From contig JASHXQ010000187.1 in NCBI GenBank assembly GCA_030043455.1, forward strand, positions 1 to 22,892: DNA of 22,892 bases, read 5' to 3'. Both the position numbers and the translations under genes were made by a program. The number at the start of each line of letters is the position of its first letter. The stretch's first letter is position 1. Of the stretch, positions 6,862 through 14,361 are shown in pieces. Source of the DNA: Nitrososphaerales archaeon. Lineage in GTDB: Archaea; Thermoproteota; Nitrososphaeria; Nitrososphaerales; CADDZS01. Under the pieces are notes generated by a model. That model had not been told where the DNA came from and searched no databases. It saw only the letters and a list, made by a program, of their open reading frames with translations.

Positions 6862-8745
6862 ATGGCAAAAATAATTGGAATAGACTTAGGCACAAGTAAC
6901 TCTGCAGCAGCAGTTATGATGGGAGGTAGACCAACGATCATCCCCTCCGCGGAGGGAACTTCGGTGGGCGGAAAGGCATTCCCATCTTATGTGGCTTTCA
7001 CGAAAGAAGGTCAGCTACTTGTCGGGGAACCAGCGAGAAGGCAGGCCGTATCCAATCCGGATGGCACTATTATGGCGATTAAGCGGAAAATGGGTACGGA
7101 CTACAAGGTACATATTTACGGAAAGGACTATACACCTCAGCAAATATCCGCATTCATTCTACAGAAGATTAGGGCGGACGCGGAAGCCTTCCTGGGAGAA
7201 AAGGTGGACAAGGCAGTCATAACCGTTCCTGCTTATTTCAACGATAACCAGAGACAAGCAACCAAAGATGCAGGAGCCATCGCTGGTTTGGAGGTTGTCA
7301 GGATTATCAATGAGCCCACAGCGGCTTCACTGGCTTACGGGCTGGACAAAGCAGGGAAAGAACAGAAAATCATGGTCTTTGATCTCGGAGGAGGTACTCT
7401 TGACGTTACGATCATGGAGTTCGGCGGTGGAGTCTTCGAGGTAAAGTCTACGAGCGGAGACACCCAGCTAGGGGGAACCGACATGGACAACACCCTTGTC
7501 GATTACATCGCGTCCCAATTTAGGGCACAATCGGGGATTGATCTCAAAAATGACAAGGTAGCGGTTCAGCGTGTACGTGAAGCGGCTGAGAAAGCGAAAA
7601 TCGAATTGTCCACTACAATCACAACTGAGATCAACCTGCCCTTCATCGCGGCCGACGCCTCTGGCCCGAAGAACCTCCAGCTCACCTTGACCAGGGCAAA
7701 GTTGGAGGAGCTGATCAATCCCATCATAGAAAGGTGCAGGCACCCTACGATGCAAGCGATTCAGGACGCGAAGATGGAACCTAGCCAGATTGACAGGATC
7801 ATTTTGGTTGGTGGACCCACCCGAATGCCGATTGTCCGGAACTTTGTAGAGAAGATCATGGGTAAGCCAGCGGAACGGGGAGTCGACCCAATGGAATGTG
7901 TGGCAATGGGTGCTGCGATTCAAGGAGCGGTGCTGACAGGAGAGGTCACGGATATCCTCCTTCTGGATGTAACACCACTCTCGCTGGGTGTAGAAACCAT
8001 GGGTGGTCTGCTTACCAAGATAATCGACAGGAATACCACCATCCCGACGAAGAAGAGCCAGATTTTCACCACCGCCGCGGATTTCCAAACTACGGTAACC
8101 GTGCACGTTCTCCAGGGAGAGAGAGCTATGGCGAGCGACAATGTTTCGTTGGGAAACTTCAATCTCACTGGGATTCCTCCAGCTCCGAGGGGCATCCCGC
8201 AGGTCGAGGTAGCGTTCGATATTGATGCAAACGGCATCCTCAATGTTTCTGCCAAGGATCTCGCCACTGGAAAGCAAGCAGGAATTGCCATAACAGCTTC
8301 CACAAAACTCTCCGACAAGGAAAAGGAGCGGATGGTCAAGGAAGCAGAACAGTTTGCAGAAGCAGACAAGAAGAAACGGGAGGAAGCCGAAATCCGAAAC
8401 CAGGCGGATAGTCTTGTCTACACCACGGAGAAGACGAAAGCAGATCTCAAAGACAAGATTCCCGCGGATCTATTGACGAAGCTTGATGCTGCCCTGAAAG
8501 AGCTCAAGGACGCGATGGCAGGAACGGATGTTGAGACGGTTAAGCAGAAGAGCGAGGCTCTGAGCACTGTCCTAAAGGAGATAGGCACCGTCGCCTATCA
8601 ACAAGCTGCAGCCGCCTCCAGCGCTTCCAATACTTCGACCAGCGGAACCTCTTCCGCCTCCACATCGCAAACCGGCAGCAGTGAGAAGGTTGTCGACGCC
8701 GAGTACAAAGTGGACCAAGATTCCTCCACTCAGAACAAAGATTGA
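6862..8745 (+). CDS. dnaK: Chaperone DnaK (Hsp70)
   Basis: ATP-driven chaperone that binds exposed hydrophobic peptides, working with DnaJ and GrpE. Seen: nucleotide-binding domain with [10 protein letters not shown] (6-15), [12 protein letters not shown] (174-185) and [10 protein letters not shown], the interdomain linker [13 protein letters not shown], the substrate-binding beta domain with [12 protein letters not shown] and [15 protein letters not shown], then the helical lid and a Ser/Thr/Ala-rich tail ending [13 protein letters not shown], like the bacterial VVDAEF end. 627 aa, complete. ATG start, with GTGAG at 6847-6851. Archaeal Hsp70 genes are thought to come from bacteria by transfer; that origin is established for the family, not tested here. 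Confidence 0.97.
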   Translation: MAKIIGIDLGTSNSAAAVMMGGRPTIIPSAEGTSVGGKAFPSYVAFTKEGQLLVGEPARRQAVSNPDGTIMAIKRKMGTDYKVHIYGKDYTPQQISAFILQKIRADAEAFLGEKVDKAVITVPAYFNDNQRQATKDAGAIAGLEVVRIINEPTAASLAYGLDKAGKEQKIMVFDLGGGTLDVTIMEFGGGVFEVKSTSGDTQLGGTDMDNTLVDYIASQFRAQSGIDLKNDKVAVQRVREAAEKAKIELSTTITTEINLPFIAADASGPKNLQLTLTRAKLEELINPIIERCRHPTMQAIQDAKMEPSQIDRIILVGGPTRMPIVRNFVEKIMGKPAERGVDPMECVAMGAAIQGAVLTGEVTDILLLDVTPLSLGVETMGGLLTKIIDRNTTIPTKKSQIFTTAADFQTTVTVHVLQGERAMASDNVSLGNFNLTGIPPAPRGIPQVEVAFDIDANGILNVSAKDLATGKQAGIAITASTKLSDKEKERMVKEAEQFAEADKKKREEAEIRNQADSLVYTTEKTKADLKDKIPADLLTKLDAALKELKDAMAGTDVETVKQKSEALSTVLKEIGTVAYQQAAAASSASNTSTSGTSSASTSQTGSSEKVVDAEYKVDQDSSTQNKD

Positions 8746-8774
8746 AAACCTAACGTATAGGGAGCTGCGGGCTA

Positions 8775-9911
8775 GTGTCAACCTCTTCGGAAAAAAGGGA
8801 CTATTACGAGATACTAGGGGTTCAAAAGAATGCGGACAAGGATCAGATAAAGAGCGCCTATCGCAAGCTCGCACTGCAATATCACCCAGATCGCAACAAG
8901 GCTCCGGAAGCGGAAGAGAGATTCAAAGAGATATCTGAAGCGTACGCGGTTCTCTCCGACGAGGCGAAGAGGGCACAATACGACCGCTTCGGGCATGAAG
9001 GTATTCAGGGTAGATACTCCACTGAAGATATTTTCCGTACGGCCAATTTCGACGAGATTTTTCGGGATCTCGGTTTTGGGGGGTTTGGAGGGTTTGGTGG
9101 AAGCATCTTTGACATGTTTTTCGGAAACATGACGGGCTCCGGCAGAGGAGCCCGGCGTGGAGCCGATCTCAGATATGATCTCGACGTTACTTTGGAGCAA
9201 GTAGCGTCAGGATTGAGCACTGAAATTGAAATTCCACGGACTGAGAGATGTTCCGTCTGTAAAGGTAGCGGCGCTCGCCCTGGTAGCGCGCCCCGTGTGT
9301 GCACAGAATGTGGGGGCAGAGGTCAGGTACAGCGAGTGAGTTCTTCTGGATTCGCTCAATTCGTAAGAATCGAGACCTGCAGGAATTGCCGAGGCAAAGG
9401 GGAGGTCCTGGACAATCCTTGCAGGGATTGCAAGGGCAGCGGGACGGTGCAACGCACTCGCAAAATAACAGTGAAGATCCCTCCAGGAATAGACAATGAG
9501 TCTTCTCTACGACTGAGAGGGGAAGGAGATGCCGGCGAGAGTGGAAACACCGCGGGGGATCTCTACGTTGTCTGCCACGTGCTGCCTCACAAGACGTTCA
9601 CTAGAGAGGAGGCCGATCTTCAGTGCTCAGTCTCGTTGGACATGGCGAGCGCCGCGCTCGGGACCTCTGTAAAAGTGCCGACGATCGACGGGGTTGGAGC
9701 CGATGTTATGATTCCGGCGGGAACCCAGAACGGTACGACCTTGAAACTGAAGGGAAAAGGAATCCCGATGATGGGCAGCACCGCCAGGGGTAATCAGTTA
9801 GTCACGGTCAACGTAACGATTCCCGCCCGCCTTACTGACAGGCAGAAAGATCTCCTGAAACAATTCAAACAGATTGAAGACGAAAAAAAGAAGGGATTTT
9901 TCAAATTCTAG
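8775..9911 (+). CDS. dnaJ: Chaperone DnaJ (type I Hsp40)
   Basis: Delivers substrates to DnaK and stimulates its ATPase. Seen in order: J domain (about 9-72) with the essential HPD in YHPDRN, a Gly/Phe-rich stretch with repeated GFGG, the zinc region with four C-x-x-C-x-G-x-G motifs ([32 protein letters not shown]), then the C-terminal substrate-binding domains and a short lysine-rich end. 378 aa, full type I structure. GTG start at 8775, with GGGAG at 8760-8764. It sits 29 bases after dnaK and ends 10 bases from the convergent aIF5A gene. Confidence 0.96.
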   Translation: MSTSSEKRDYYEILGVQKNADKDQIKSAYRKLALQYHPDRNKAPEAEERFKEISEAYAVLSDEAKRAQYDRFGHEGIQGRYSTEDIFRTANFDEIFRDLGFGGFGGFGGSIFDMFFGNMTGSGRGARRGADLRYDLDVTLEQVASGLSTEIEIPRTERCSVCKGSGARPGSAPRVCTECGGRGQVQRVSSSGFAQFVRIETCRNCRGKGEVLDNPCRDCKGSGTVQRTRKITVKIPPGIDNESSLRLRGEGDAGESGNTAGDLYVVCHVLPHKTFTREEADLQCSVSLDMASAALGTSVKVPTIDGVGADVMIPAGTQNGTTLKLKGKGIPMMGSTARGNQLVTVNVTIPARLTDRQKDLLKQFKQIEDEKKKGFFKF

Positions 9912-9921
9912 GCTTTGGCGC

Positions 9922-10320
9922 CTAGCTGCTTTTTACACGCATGATTTTCGTCCTGCCCAATACTCGCCAGTATTCTACTTCGACTCCGGAAGCTAGCTTG
10001 TTTTTAATTTCTTCATCCGTTGGGTTTGGCACATCGAAAGTCTCAAACGTCTCGAGATCCATGAGCTGAATGTTGGTGGGACTCGTAGAGACGACCTGTC
10101 CGGATCTCTTCTCGATGAGCGGTACTTCCACGTTGGTTGACACAGGAAGAACCAGGCTCCTTTTTACACTGTCAAAGACTCCAATGCCAACTACCCGCGC
10201 CTTCGCAGCCCCATGCTTACCCGGTTTGCTTTTGTCGTACTCCACAATTCTGCAGGGTTCTCCATCAATCAAAATATACGAGCCGTCCTTGAGACTGCCC
10301 AGATCCACTGGCCTACTCAT
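9922..10320 (-). CDS. eif5A: Translation factor aIF5A (hypusine-containing)
   Basis: Archaeal relative of eIF5A/EF-P; relieves ribosome stalling during peptide bond formation. Seen: N-terminal KOW-like barrel with the hypusination loop SKPGKHGAAK, Lys35 being the residue modified by deoxyhypusine synthase, and a C-terminal OB fold with IQLMDLETFETFDVP. 132 aa, normal. ATG start. A TATA-like TATTTAACC at 10356-10364 would give a leader of about 13 bases. Convergent with dnaJ, divergent from nadK. Whether the lysine is modified cannot be seen from this window. Confidence 0.95.
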   Translation of the reverse strand: MSRPVDLGSLKDGSYILIDGEPCRIVEYDKSKPGKHGAAKARVVGIGVFDSVKRSLVLPVSTNVEVPLIEKRSGQVVSTSPTNIQLMDLETFETFDVPNPTDEEIKNKLASGVEVEYWRVLGRTKIMRVKSS

Positions 10321-10355
10321 TTATGCGACCGGGAGCTCGAACCTTTCTCAGTGCG

Positions 10356-10364
10356 TATTTAACC
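10356..10364 (-). promoter_or_regulatory. Probable TATA box for aIF5A
   Basis: The minus strand reads GGTTAAATA across 10364-10356, about 40 bases before the ATG at 10320. Expected transcription start is near 10333. The rest of the divergent gap up to nadK is AT-rich and may carry the nadK promoter, which I could not place. Confidence 0.45.
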
Positions 10365-10477
10365 TTAATTATCAAAAGTTAATCGAAAAATTTAGCGCGT
10401 TGTTGAAAAAATCGTCCGAGACTTTTGGATCTCAGATCTATCGCGAAACGGTGTTTAGCTTCTCTAGCTAATCGAAG

Positions 10478-11311
10478 ATGATGAAAGCTCTGAAAGTTTC
10501 CAGGATTGCCATCATTTCCAAGGAAGGACATGGGGAGGCAAAAGAAATCGCCCGAGACATCGCGGAGCTTCTTATGTCAGACGGAATCGGCATCACCAGT
10601 TTTCCGGACCTGCACATGAAGGGAGTGGACCACGTCAGAGCTGTGGGTGATGTGGGAAAAGCCAAGTTCGATCTGGTGATCACGGTGTCGGGCGATGGGA
10701 CGATTCTGAGATTATTGCGTCTTCTCGACAGCACCATTCCCTGTCTCTGCGTGAACGTAGGTGGAAGAGGGATCCTCGCTGAAATAAAACCTGACCAGAT
10801 CAAGTTCGCGTTGAGAAAAATCGAAGAGGGCGACTATCACATCGAGAGGAGATTAAGAATATCGCCAGCACTGGAGAGCAAACAACTCCCGCCTGCCCTA
10901 AACGAAGTGCTGATCACCCGGCGTTCACTCTCCAAGACTCCACTTTACACGATTGATTTGGATAACGGCTCGGTGTTTTCACAAAGAATGGACGGACTGA
11001 TGATAAGCTCACCAACTGGATCTACTGGACACTCATACTCCTACGGGTCACCATTTCTCGAAGGATCCCTTCAGGTGTTCGCGCTGACCCCGATCGCGCC
11101 GCTCAACCCATTTCCCGTGATCGTTATGGCTCCATCGAGAATCCGGGTTATGGGAAACTACTCTCTATCTGTAGTCATAGATGGTCAAGACAATTTCAAC
11201 ATCGATGCTGATACTTACGTCTCTTTCAAAAAACACGATAAGGAAGCTCAGTTCGTCCGATTCGATCGTGCGGGTCCATTTCGACAGCTGAGGAACCTTG
11301 GCTTTCGATGA
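10478..11311 (+). CDS. nadK: NAD kinase
   Basis: Phosphorylates NAD to NADP, supplying the cofactor used by reductases such as the F420:NADPH oxidoreductase encoded nearby. Seen: the catalytic GDGT (residues 72-75) in TVSGDGTILR, GGRGILAEI (95-103), NEVLI (142-146), DGLMISSPTGST (172-183) and TPIAPLNPFP (204-213). 277 aa, usual for archaeal enzymes. The GST-A-Y-S of most relatives reads GSTGHSYS here. Two adjacent ATG codons (10478, 10481) are possible starts; no ribosome binding site is evident, so a leaderless or very short-leader mRNA is possible. High confidence. Confidence 0.93.
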   Translation: MMKALKVSRIAIISKEGHGEAKEIARDIAELLMSDGIGITSFPDLHMKGVDHVRAVGDVGKAKFDLVITVSGDGTILRLLRLLDSTIPCLCVNVGGRGILAEIKPDQIKFALRKIEEGDYHIERRLRISPALESKQLPPALNEVLITRRSLSKTPLYTIDLDNGSVFSQRMDGLMISSPTGSTGHSYSYGSPFLEGSLQVFALTPIAPLNPFPVIVMAPSRIRVMGNYSLSVVIDGQDNFNIDADTYVSFKKHDKEAQFVRFDRAGPFRQLRNLGFR

Positions 11312-11341
11312 GATGAGAGCCTGGATCCGGTTCTGCGACCC

Positions 11342-11467
11342 TCAACAAGATGCAATTAGCGAAAACTTTGATAACCTGTCTCGAACTATTTCGAGTACGT
11401 GTACAGCTTTTACGTCATCGGGGGAGTGCTGCGGATGCGCTCCATCGGCGATAATGTTCGACGCCAT
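11342..11467 (-). CDS. Unrecognised 41-aa frame, small protein or gene remnant
   Basis: Antisense frame filling most of the gap between nadK and nob1. ATG at 11467, TGA at 11342. The translation contains IIADGAHPQHSPDDV and AVHVLEIVRDRLSKF, which look like real protein: helix-forming with balanced charges. The frame stays open upstream of the ATG for about 22 codons without another usual start, so the coding-like stretch may be longer. There is no ribosome binding site. The pattern F/I-x-x-G-x-x-P-x-x-S-x-x-D followed by a helix loosely recalls the C-terminus of Gfo/Idh/MocA oxidoreductases, which would make it a decayed 3' remnant. Both readings are speculative. Confidence 0.3.
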   Translation of the reverse strand: MASNIIADGAHPQHSPDDVKAVHVLEIVRDRLSKFSLIASC

Positions 11468-11537
11468 TACGCATTTTGATACTCGATTTTCTCCGACTTG
11501 ATTACCATCTGAATTCTGGGTTTTGAATTCTCAGTAA

Positions 11538-12026
11538 ATGCCCCAACAGTATTTGGTTCTGGATACTACGGCATTCTATGCTGGAGTCCCCTATACGAAC
11601 ACGAGCGAGAATCTCGTGACTACACCAGATGTGATCAGCGAAGTGTCTAATGAGAGAACGAGATCCCTTATCGCGTTATCAAAAATCAACGTGCTTCAGG
11701 CTACGCCGGAGGATTTCAAGCGCGTGAAGGATGCCGCCAAAGGGACGGGAGACAATGGTCTCTCAAAGGCTGATCTCAGTGTTCTCGCACTATGTTTGTC
11801 CATCGCCACTGACGGAAATGAGGCGATCCTGCTCTCCGATGACTTTTCGGTTGAAAATGTTGCCTCCCGTTTAGGTATCAAGGCAAGGCCCCTAATGACC
11901 GGTGGAATTACCACCGCTGCTGAATGGGTCTTTTTCTGCCCCGCTTGTGGAAAGAAATACAACAAACAGCGGCCGGACTGTCTCGTGTGCGGTACCAAAC
12001 TGGAGAAACGCCTGAAGAAGAAATAG
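11538..12026 (+). CDS. nob1: rRNA endonuclease Nob1 (PIN domain plus zinc ribbon)
   Basis: Cleaves the 3' end of precursor 16S rRNA in late small-subunit assembly. Seen: PIN domain with acidic residues Asp9 (VLDTTAF), Glu35 (VISEV), Asp79 (SKADLSVLAL) and Asp101/102 (LLSDDFSVENVA), then a zinc ribbon with C134/C137 and C148/C151 and a basic tail KLEKRLKKK. 162 aa, the usual archaeal size. ATG start with no clear ribosome binding site. Two copies of TGAATTCT (11510-11517, 11524-11531) precede it. Ends 27 bases from the convergent F420 oxidoreductase gene. Confidence 0.94.
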   Translation: MPQQYLVLDTTAFYAGVPYTNTSENLVTTPDVISEVSNERTRSLIALSKINVLQATPEDFKRVKDAAKGTGDNGLSKADLSVLALCLSIATDGNEAILLSDDFSVENVASRLGIKARPLMTGGITTAAEWVFFCPACGKKYNKQRPDCLVCGTKLEKRLKKK

Positions 12027-12053
12027 CCGAAATACCCACCTTGGGCAAATCTT

Positions 12054-12731
12054 CTAGAATGAAGGGAACCGAATTGTCGGACTTTTGAGGCTGTTCCTCT
12101 TACCGATGTTGAGGAGCAAAGCCGTTAACCTTTCCACTTCTCCAGAGAGATTGAGACCCCCCAAATAGAGCGGTCGTAGGCCCCGAATATCGTTGACTAA
12201 TTTCGACACGCTTTCATAGACCTCACGGGAATCAGACGTAACCGGCACGTCCGCATCGATCTCTCTTTCACGATAAAGGATGTTTGCGGGAACGGTTTGA
12301 AAGGCAGCGGCTACCTTCACAGAGACGGGCAAGTGTGCCCTGGTTTGCTCAGCAAAAGATATTCCCTGCGAACTGATTTCTGAAACAAATTCATCTCCCC
12401 GCTTCGCGACTGCGGCGACAGCGGAGATGAGGATCTGGTTTCCTCGAAAGTCTTTAGCTAAACTGTGGATTGTTTCCAAGGCGTTGGTATGAGGGACCGT
12501 CAAAACTACTATGTCGCAAGATTGAACGACCGTGAGATTTTCAACTGGCTCGAGGTTCTTTTCCGATTCCGGATTTTTTTTCTCCGACTTTATCTCCACC
12601 ACTGCTGCTCGGGCTTTGTCCAAATTTCTCGATCCTAGCAAAACATGATTCTTCTTGGAAAGTTGATAGCCCAAGGCGTAACCAAGATCCCCCGTACCTC
12701 CGATAAAACCAATTGTAGACACAGACTCCAA
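12054..12731 (-). CDS. npdG: F420-dependent NADP oxidoreductase family protein
   Basis: Likely transfers hydride between coenzyme F420 and NADP(H). Seen: Rossmann start TIGFIGGTGDLGYALG, LLGSRNLDKA just after beta strand 2 (the Arg/Ser there suits NADP), VVLTVPHTNA, and a C-terminal PLYLGGLNLSGEVERLTALLLNIGKRN helix pair. 225 aa fits the family. The start is uncertain: TTG at 12731 gives this frame, but GTG three codons later (12722) has GGAG three bases before it. Stand-alone and convergent with nob1. F420 use is inferred from the family; some relatives have other oxidoreductase roles. Confidence 0.8.
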   Translation of the reverse strand: MESVSTIGFIGGTGDLGYALGYQLSKKNHVLLGSRNLDKARAAVVEIKSEKKNPESEKNLEPVENLTVVQSCDIVVLTVPHTNALETIHSLAKDFRGNQILISAVAAVAKRGDEFVSEISSQGISFAEQTRAHLPVSVKVAAAFQTVPANILYREREIDADVPVTSDSREVYESVSKLVNDIRGLRPLYLGGLNLSGEVERLTALLLNIGKRNSLKSPTIRFPSF

Positions 12732-12866
12732 GCAAGAGAACTCTCTCTTAATCTAGTTTCTACTTTTGGAATTTTGGCTTTGAGATTCCGCATTTATGGG
12801 GAAGCTATAATTCTACCGGTAGCATTATTTTTCTGAGACTCCTTTTTTGGAAGTGAGATTCGAGAA

Positions 12867-13535
12867 TTGTCACTCTCTTTGGGTCTAAAGGCTGGCCTCG
12901 CCGCGGGAGTCGTGTATGGAGCGATGGTCGGTCTCCTCCATCTCGGTACTTTAGAGGCGTGTAGCTCTGCCCAGATCAGTTTCATTGCAGGACAGTTACT
13001 CAAGCTGAACGCCCCCACAAATGAAACGGCGACAGCAATGTTCGGCACTGACGTCCTGTATTTTCCCATGATCTATGGGATTTGGGGTCTCATCTATGGC
13101 GTTCTGTTCGGAGTCGTATTTGCGAAATTGTACAACCGTCTTCCAGGGGATACCTCCAAACGCAAGGGAATGGTATTGGGAGTTCCTGTTTTCTTGATCG
13201 GATTATTTGCTGGACCAGCATCGTACTACGTTATCAACTGCTCGCCCGCTTTTATTCCCTATATCTCCCAGGCTCTCGCTCTACCTGCCTCCTTTGGCTT
13301 CTGTTACATTCTGGGAATGTTTTACGACAGTTTCGGCCGCCTGGAGATCGAGCAGAGGGAAGAAAGAGAGAAAGAAAAGCTGGGATTGTCGGGGCGATCC
13401 AATCTCCGGATTTTGATCAAGAGCTCTTGGATCGCTCTAACTCGTACGACAATCTGGCAGTCACAACGTGAGCTGCAAGTGGCCGATCTGAAATTGCGAT
13501 CAGATCATTTGCTAGGGTCTTCACCTCTTCCTTAA
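12867..13535 (+). CDS. Unknown four-helix membrane protein
   Basis: Not recognised. The sequence shows four hydrophobic segments: about 6-28 (glycine/alanine-rich), 64-88 (YFPMIYGIWGLIYGVLFG), 103-125 (VLGVPVFLIGLFAGP) and 128-152, then a charged segment EIEQREEREKEK and a polar tail. 222 aa. TTG start, supported by GTGAG at 12853-12857. Its last 119 bases overlap the 3' end of the convergent nep1 gene, so about 39 residues are encoded antisense to conserved Nep1 sequence. The tail may be overprinted or the frame may be shifted near 13380-13420. Function unknown; glycine-rich helices recall small integral membrane families. Confidence 0.7.
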   Translation: MSLSLGLKAGLAAGVVYGAMVGLLHLGTLEACSSAQISFIAGQLLKLNAPTNETATAMFGTDVLYFPMIYGIWGLIYGVLFGVVFAKLYNRLPGDTSKRKGMVLGVPVFLIGLFAGPASYYVINCSPAFIPYISQALALPASFGFCYILGMFYDSFGRLEIEQREEREKEKLGLSGRSNLRILIKSSWIALTRTTIWQSQRELQVADLKLRSDHLLGSSPLP

Positions 13536-14118
13536 AGTGTCCTCTGGCGAATCCTCCTACGATCCATGCGAGGGACTTTCGTTTTCCCTCGCCTGCTTTC
13601 GCTGAAACGAAATTGGGAAGGTCAATCAAGATTCCCTCTGAAGTCAGACAACAAATCTCATCGTGATCCACCACTTGTAAGAGACTTTTGACTTCCTGGT
13701 CATGAATCACTTCAAAGAATTTCTTTTCTAGAGGTCCGGACTCATTCCTCAGAATTTTCGACATCACTCCGAGGAATCTGGGCTCTGTCCTCGGCAAGCG
13801 CACGCCGTCCGCGATCAAGATCGTGACATTGTTCACGGTGTGAAGAATCGGACGAATTTGCTTATCCTGATAGGCTGGAGTGCTCATTATATCCAACAGT
13901 GCAAAATGGACAATGTCGGGCCTTCCCCGTTTTTCTCTTCCTGGGAGCTTCTCTATTATTTCGTGATGAAAGTTATCGTCCAGTATCTGATCTTCCGGGG
14001 GGATTCCAAACCTGGTTTCGTAGAGTTTGCACGATTCGTGCATCCAGAATTTCTTCGGAACGAGTTCCAGCGAAGCTTCCTCGAGGATAATGGTGTGGGG
14101 AGGCAATCTAGGAGGCAT
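13417..14118 (-). CDS. nep1: rRNA pseudouridine N1-methyltransferase Nep1 (Emg1)
   Basis: SPOUT-class enzyme that methylates a pseudouridine in helix 35 of 16S rRNA. Seen: N-terminal IILEEASLELVP, the RNA-binding signature KRGRPDIVHFALLDIMSTP (about 63-81), VRLPRTEPRFLGVMSKIL, and the C-terminal knot region AWIVGGFARGHF. 233 aa, normal. The annotated ATG lies in the loop of a strong hairpin; a TTG four codons later is an alternative start that would keep all conserved sequence. A TATA-like AAATATATT at 14143-14135 puts transcription start close to the ATG, so the mRNA may be leaderless. The 3' end overlaps the convergent membrane protein gene. Confidence 0.93.
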   Translation of the reverse strand: MPPRLPPHTIILEEASLELVPKKFWMHESCKLYETRFGIPPEDQILDDNFHHEIIEKLPGREKRGRPDIVHFALLDIMSTPAYQDKQIRPILHTVNNVTILIADGVRLPRTEPRFLGVMSKILRNESGPLEKKFFEVIHDQEVKSLLQVVDHDEICCLTSEGILIDLPNFVSAKAGEGKRKSLAWIVGGFARGHFKEEVKTLANDLIAISDRPLAAHVVTARLSYELERSKSS

Positions 14119-14127
14119 CCCTCCTAG
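14108..14127 (-). promoter_or_regulatory. Hairpin with the nep1 start codon in its loop
   Basis: On the minus strand CTAGGAGG (14127-14120), GATG (14119-14116) and CCTCCTAG (14115-14108) form a perfect 8-base stem with a four-base loop. The loop holds the ATG, and the only Shine-Dalgarno-like sequence (GGAGG) is paired with codons 2-4. As RNA this would hide the start site unless the leader is shorter than the left arm. Confidence 0.5.
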
Positions 14128-14134
14128 TGTTCCG

Positions 14135-14143
14135 AATATATTT
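14135..14143 (-). promoter_or_regulatory. TATA-like box upstream of nep1
   Basis: AAATATATT on the minus strand, centred about 21 bases before the ATG at 14118. With usual archaeal spacing of 24-28 bases, transcription would begin at or just inside the ATG. Confidence 0.35.
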
Positions 14144-14361
14144 CCGAAGGTTTCTCATGGGATCGGAAGCCTTTCCACAAACTCAGAATATTCAATTTTC
14201 CACAAAAGCTTCAAAAGCAATTGCTTCCTCCCGGATGAAAAATAATCCTGGAGCCCTCCGGCCCGATTGCGCCCTAAAAGTGGTAGAGACGTTTCGGATT
14301 AATTGGTAATGCTCAAGTTGAGAAAGAAATAGAAACCACTCCGGAAATATTCTTTCGACTC

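Noticed and set aside
7468..8277. 269-aa minus-strand reading frame opposite dnaK
   Set aside because: Antisense shadow of conserved DnaK sequence; Arg/His-rich with no recognisable motif.
11298..11501. 67-aa plus-strand frame after nadK
   Set aside because: Cysteine/serine-rich and overlapping the nadK end; it is the complement of the more protein-like minus-strand frame at 11342-11467.
13082..13471. 129-aa plus-strand frame inside the membrane protein gene
   Set aside because: Alternative frame without hydrophobic pattern; the overlapping frame has four clean membrane segments and a supported start.
14119..14361. Gap between nep1 and the methylthiotransferase checked for small genes
   Set aside because: Short plus-strand frames there lack ribosome binding sites and protein-like composition; it reads as a divergent promoter region.
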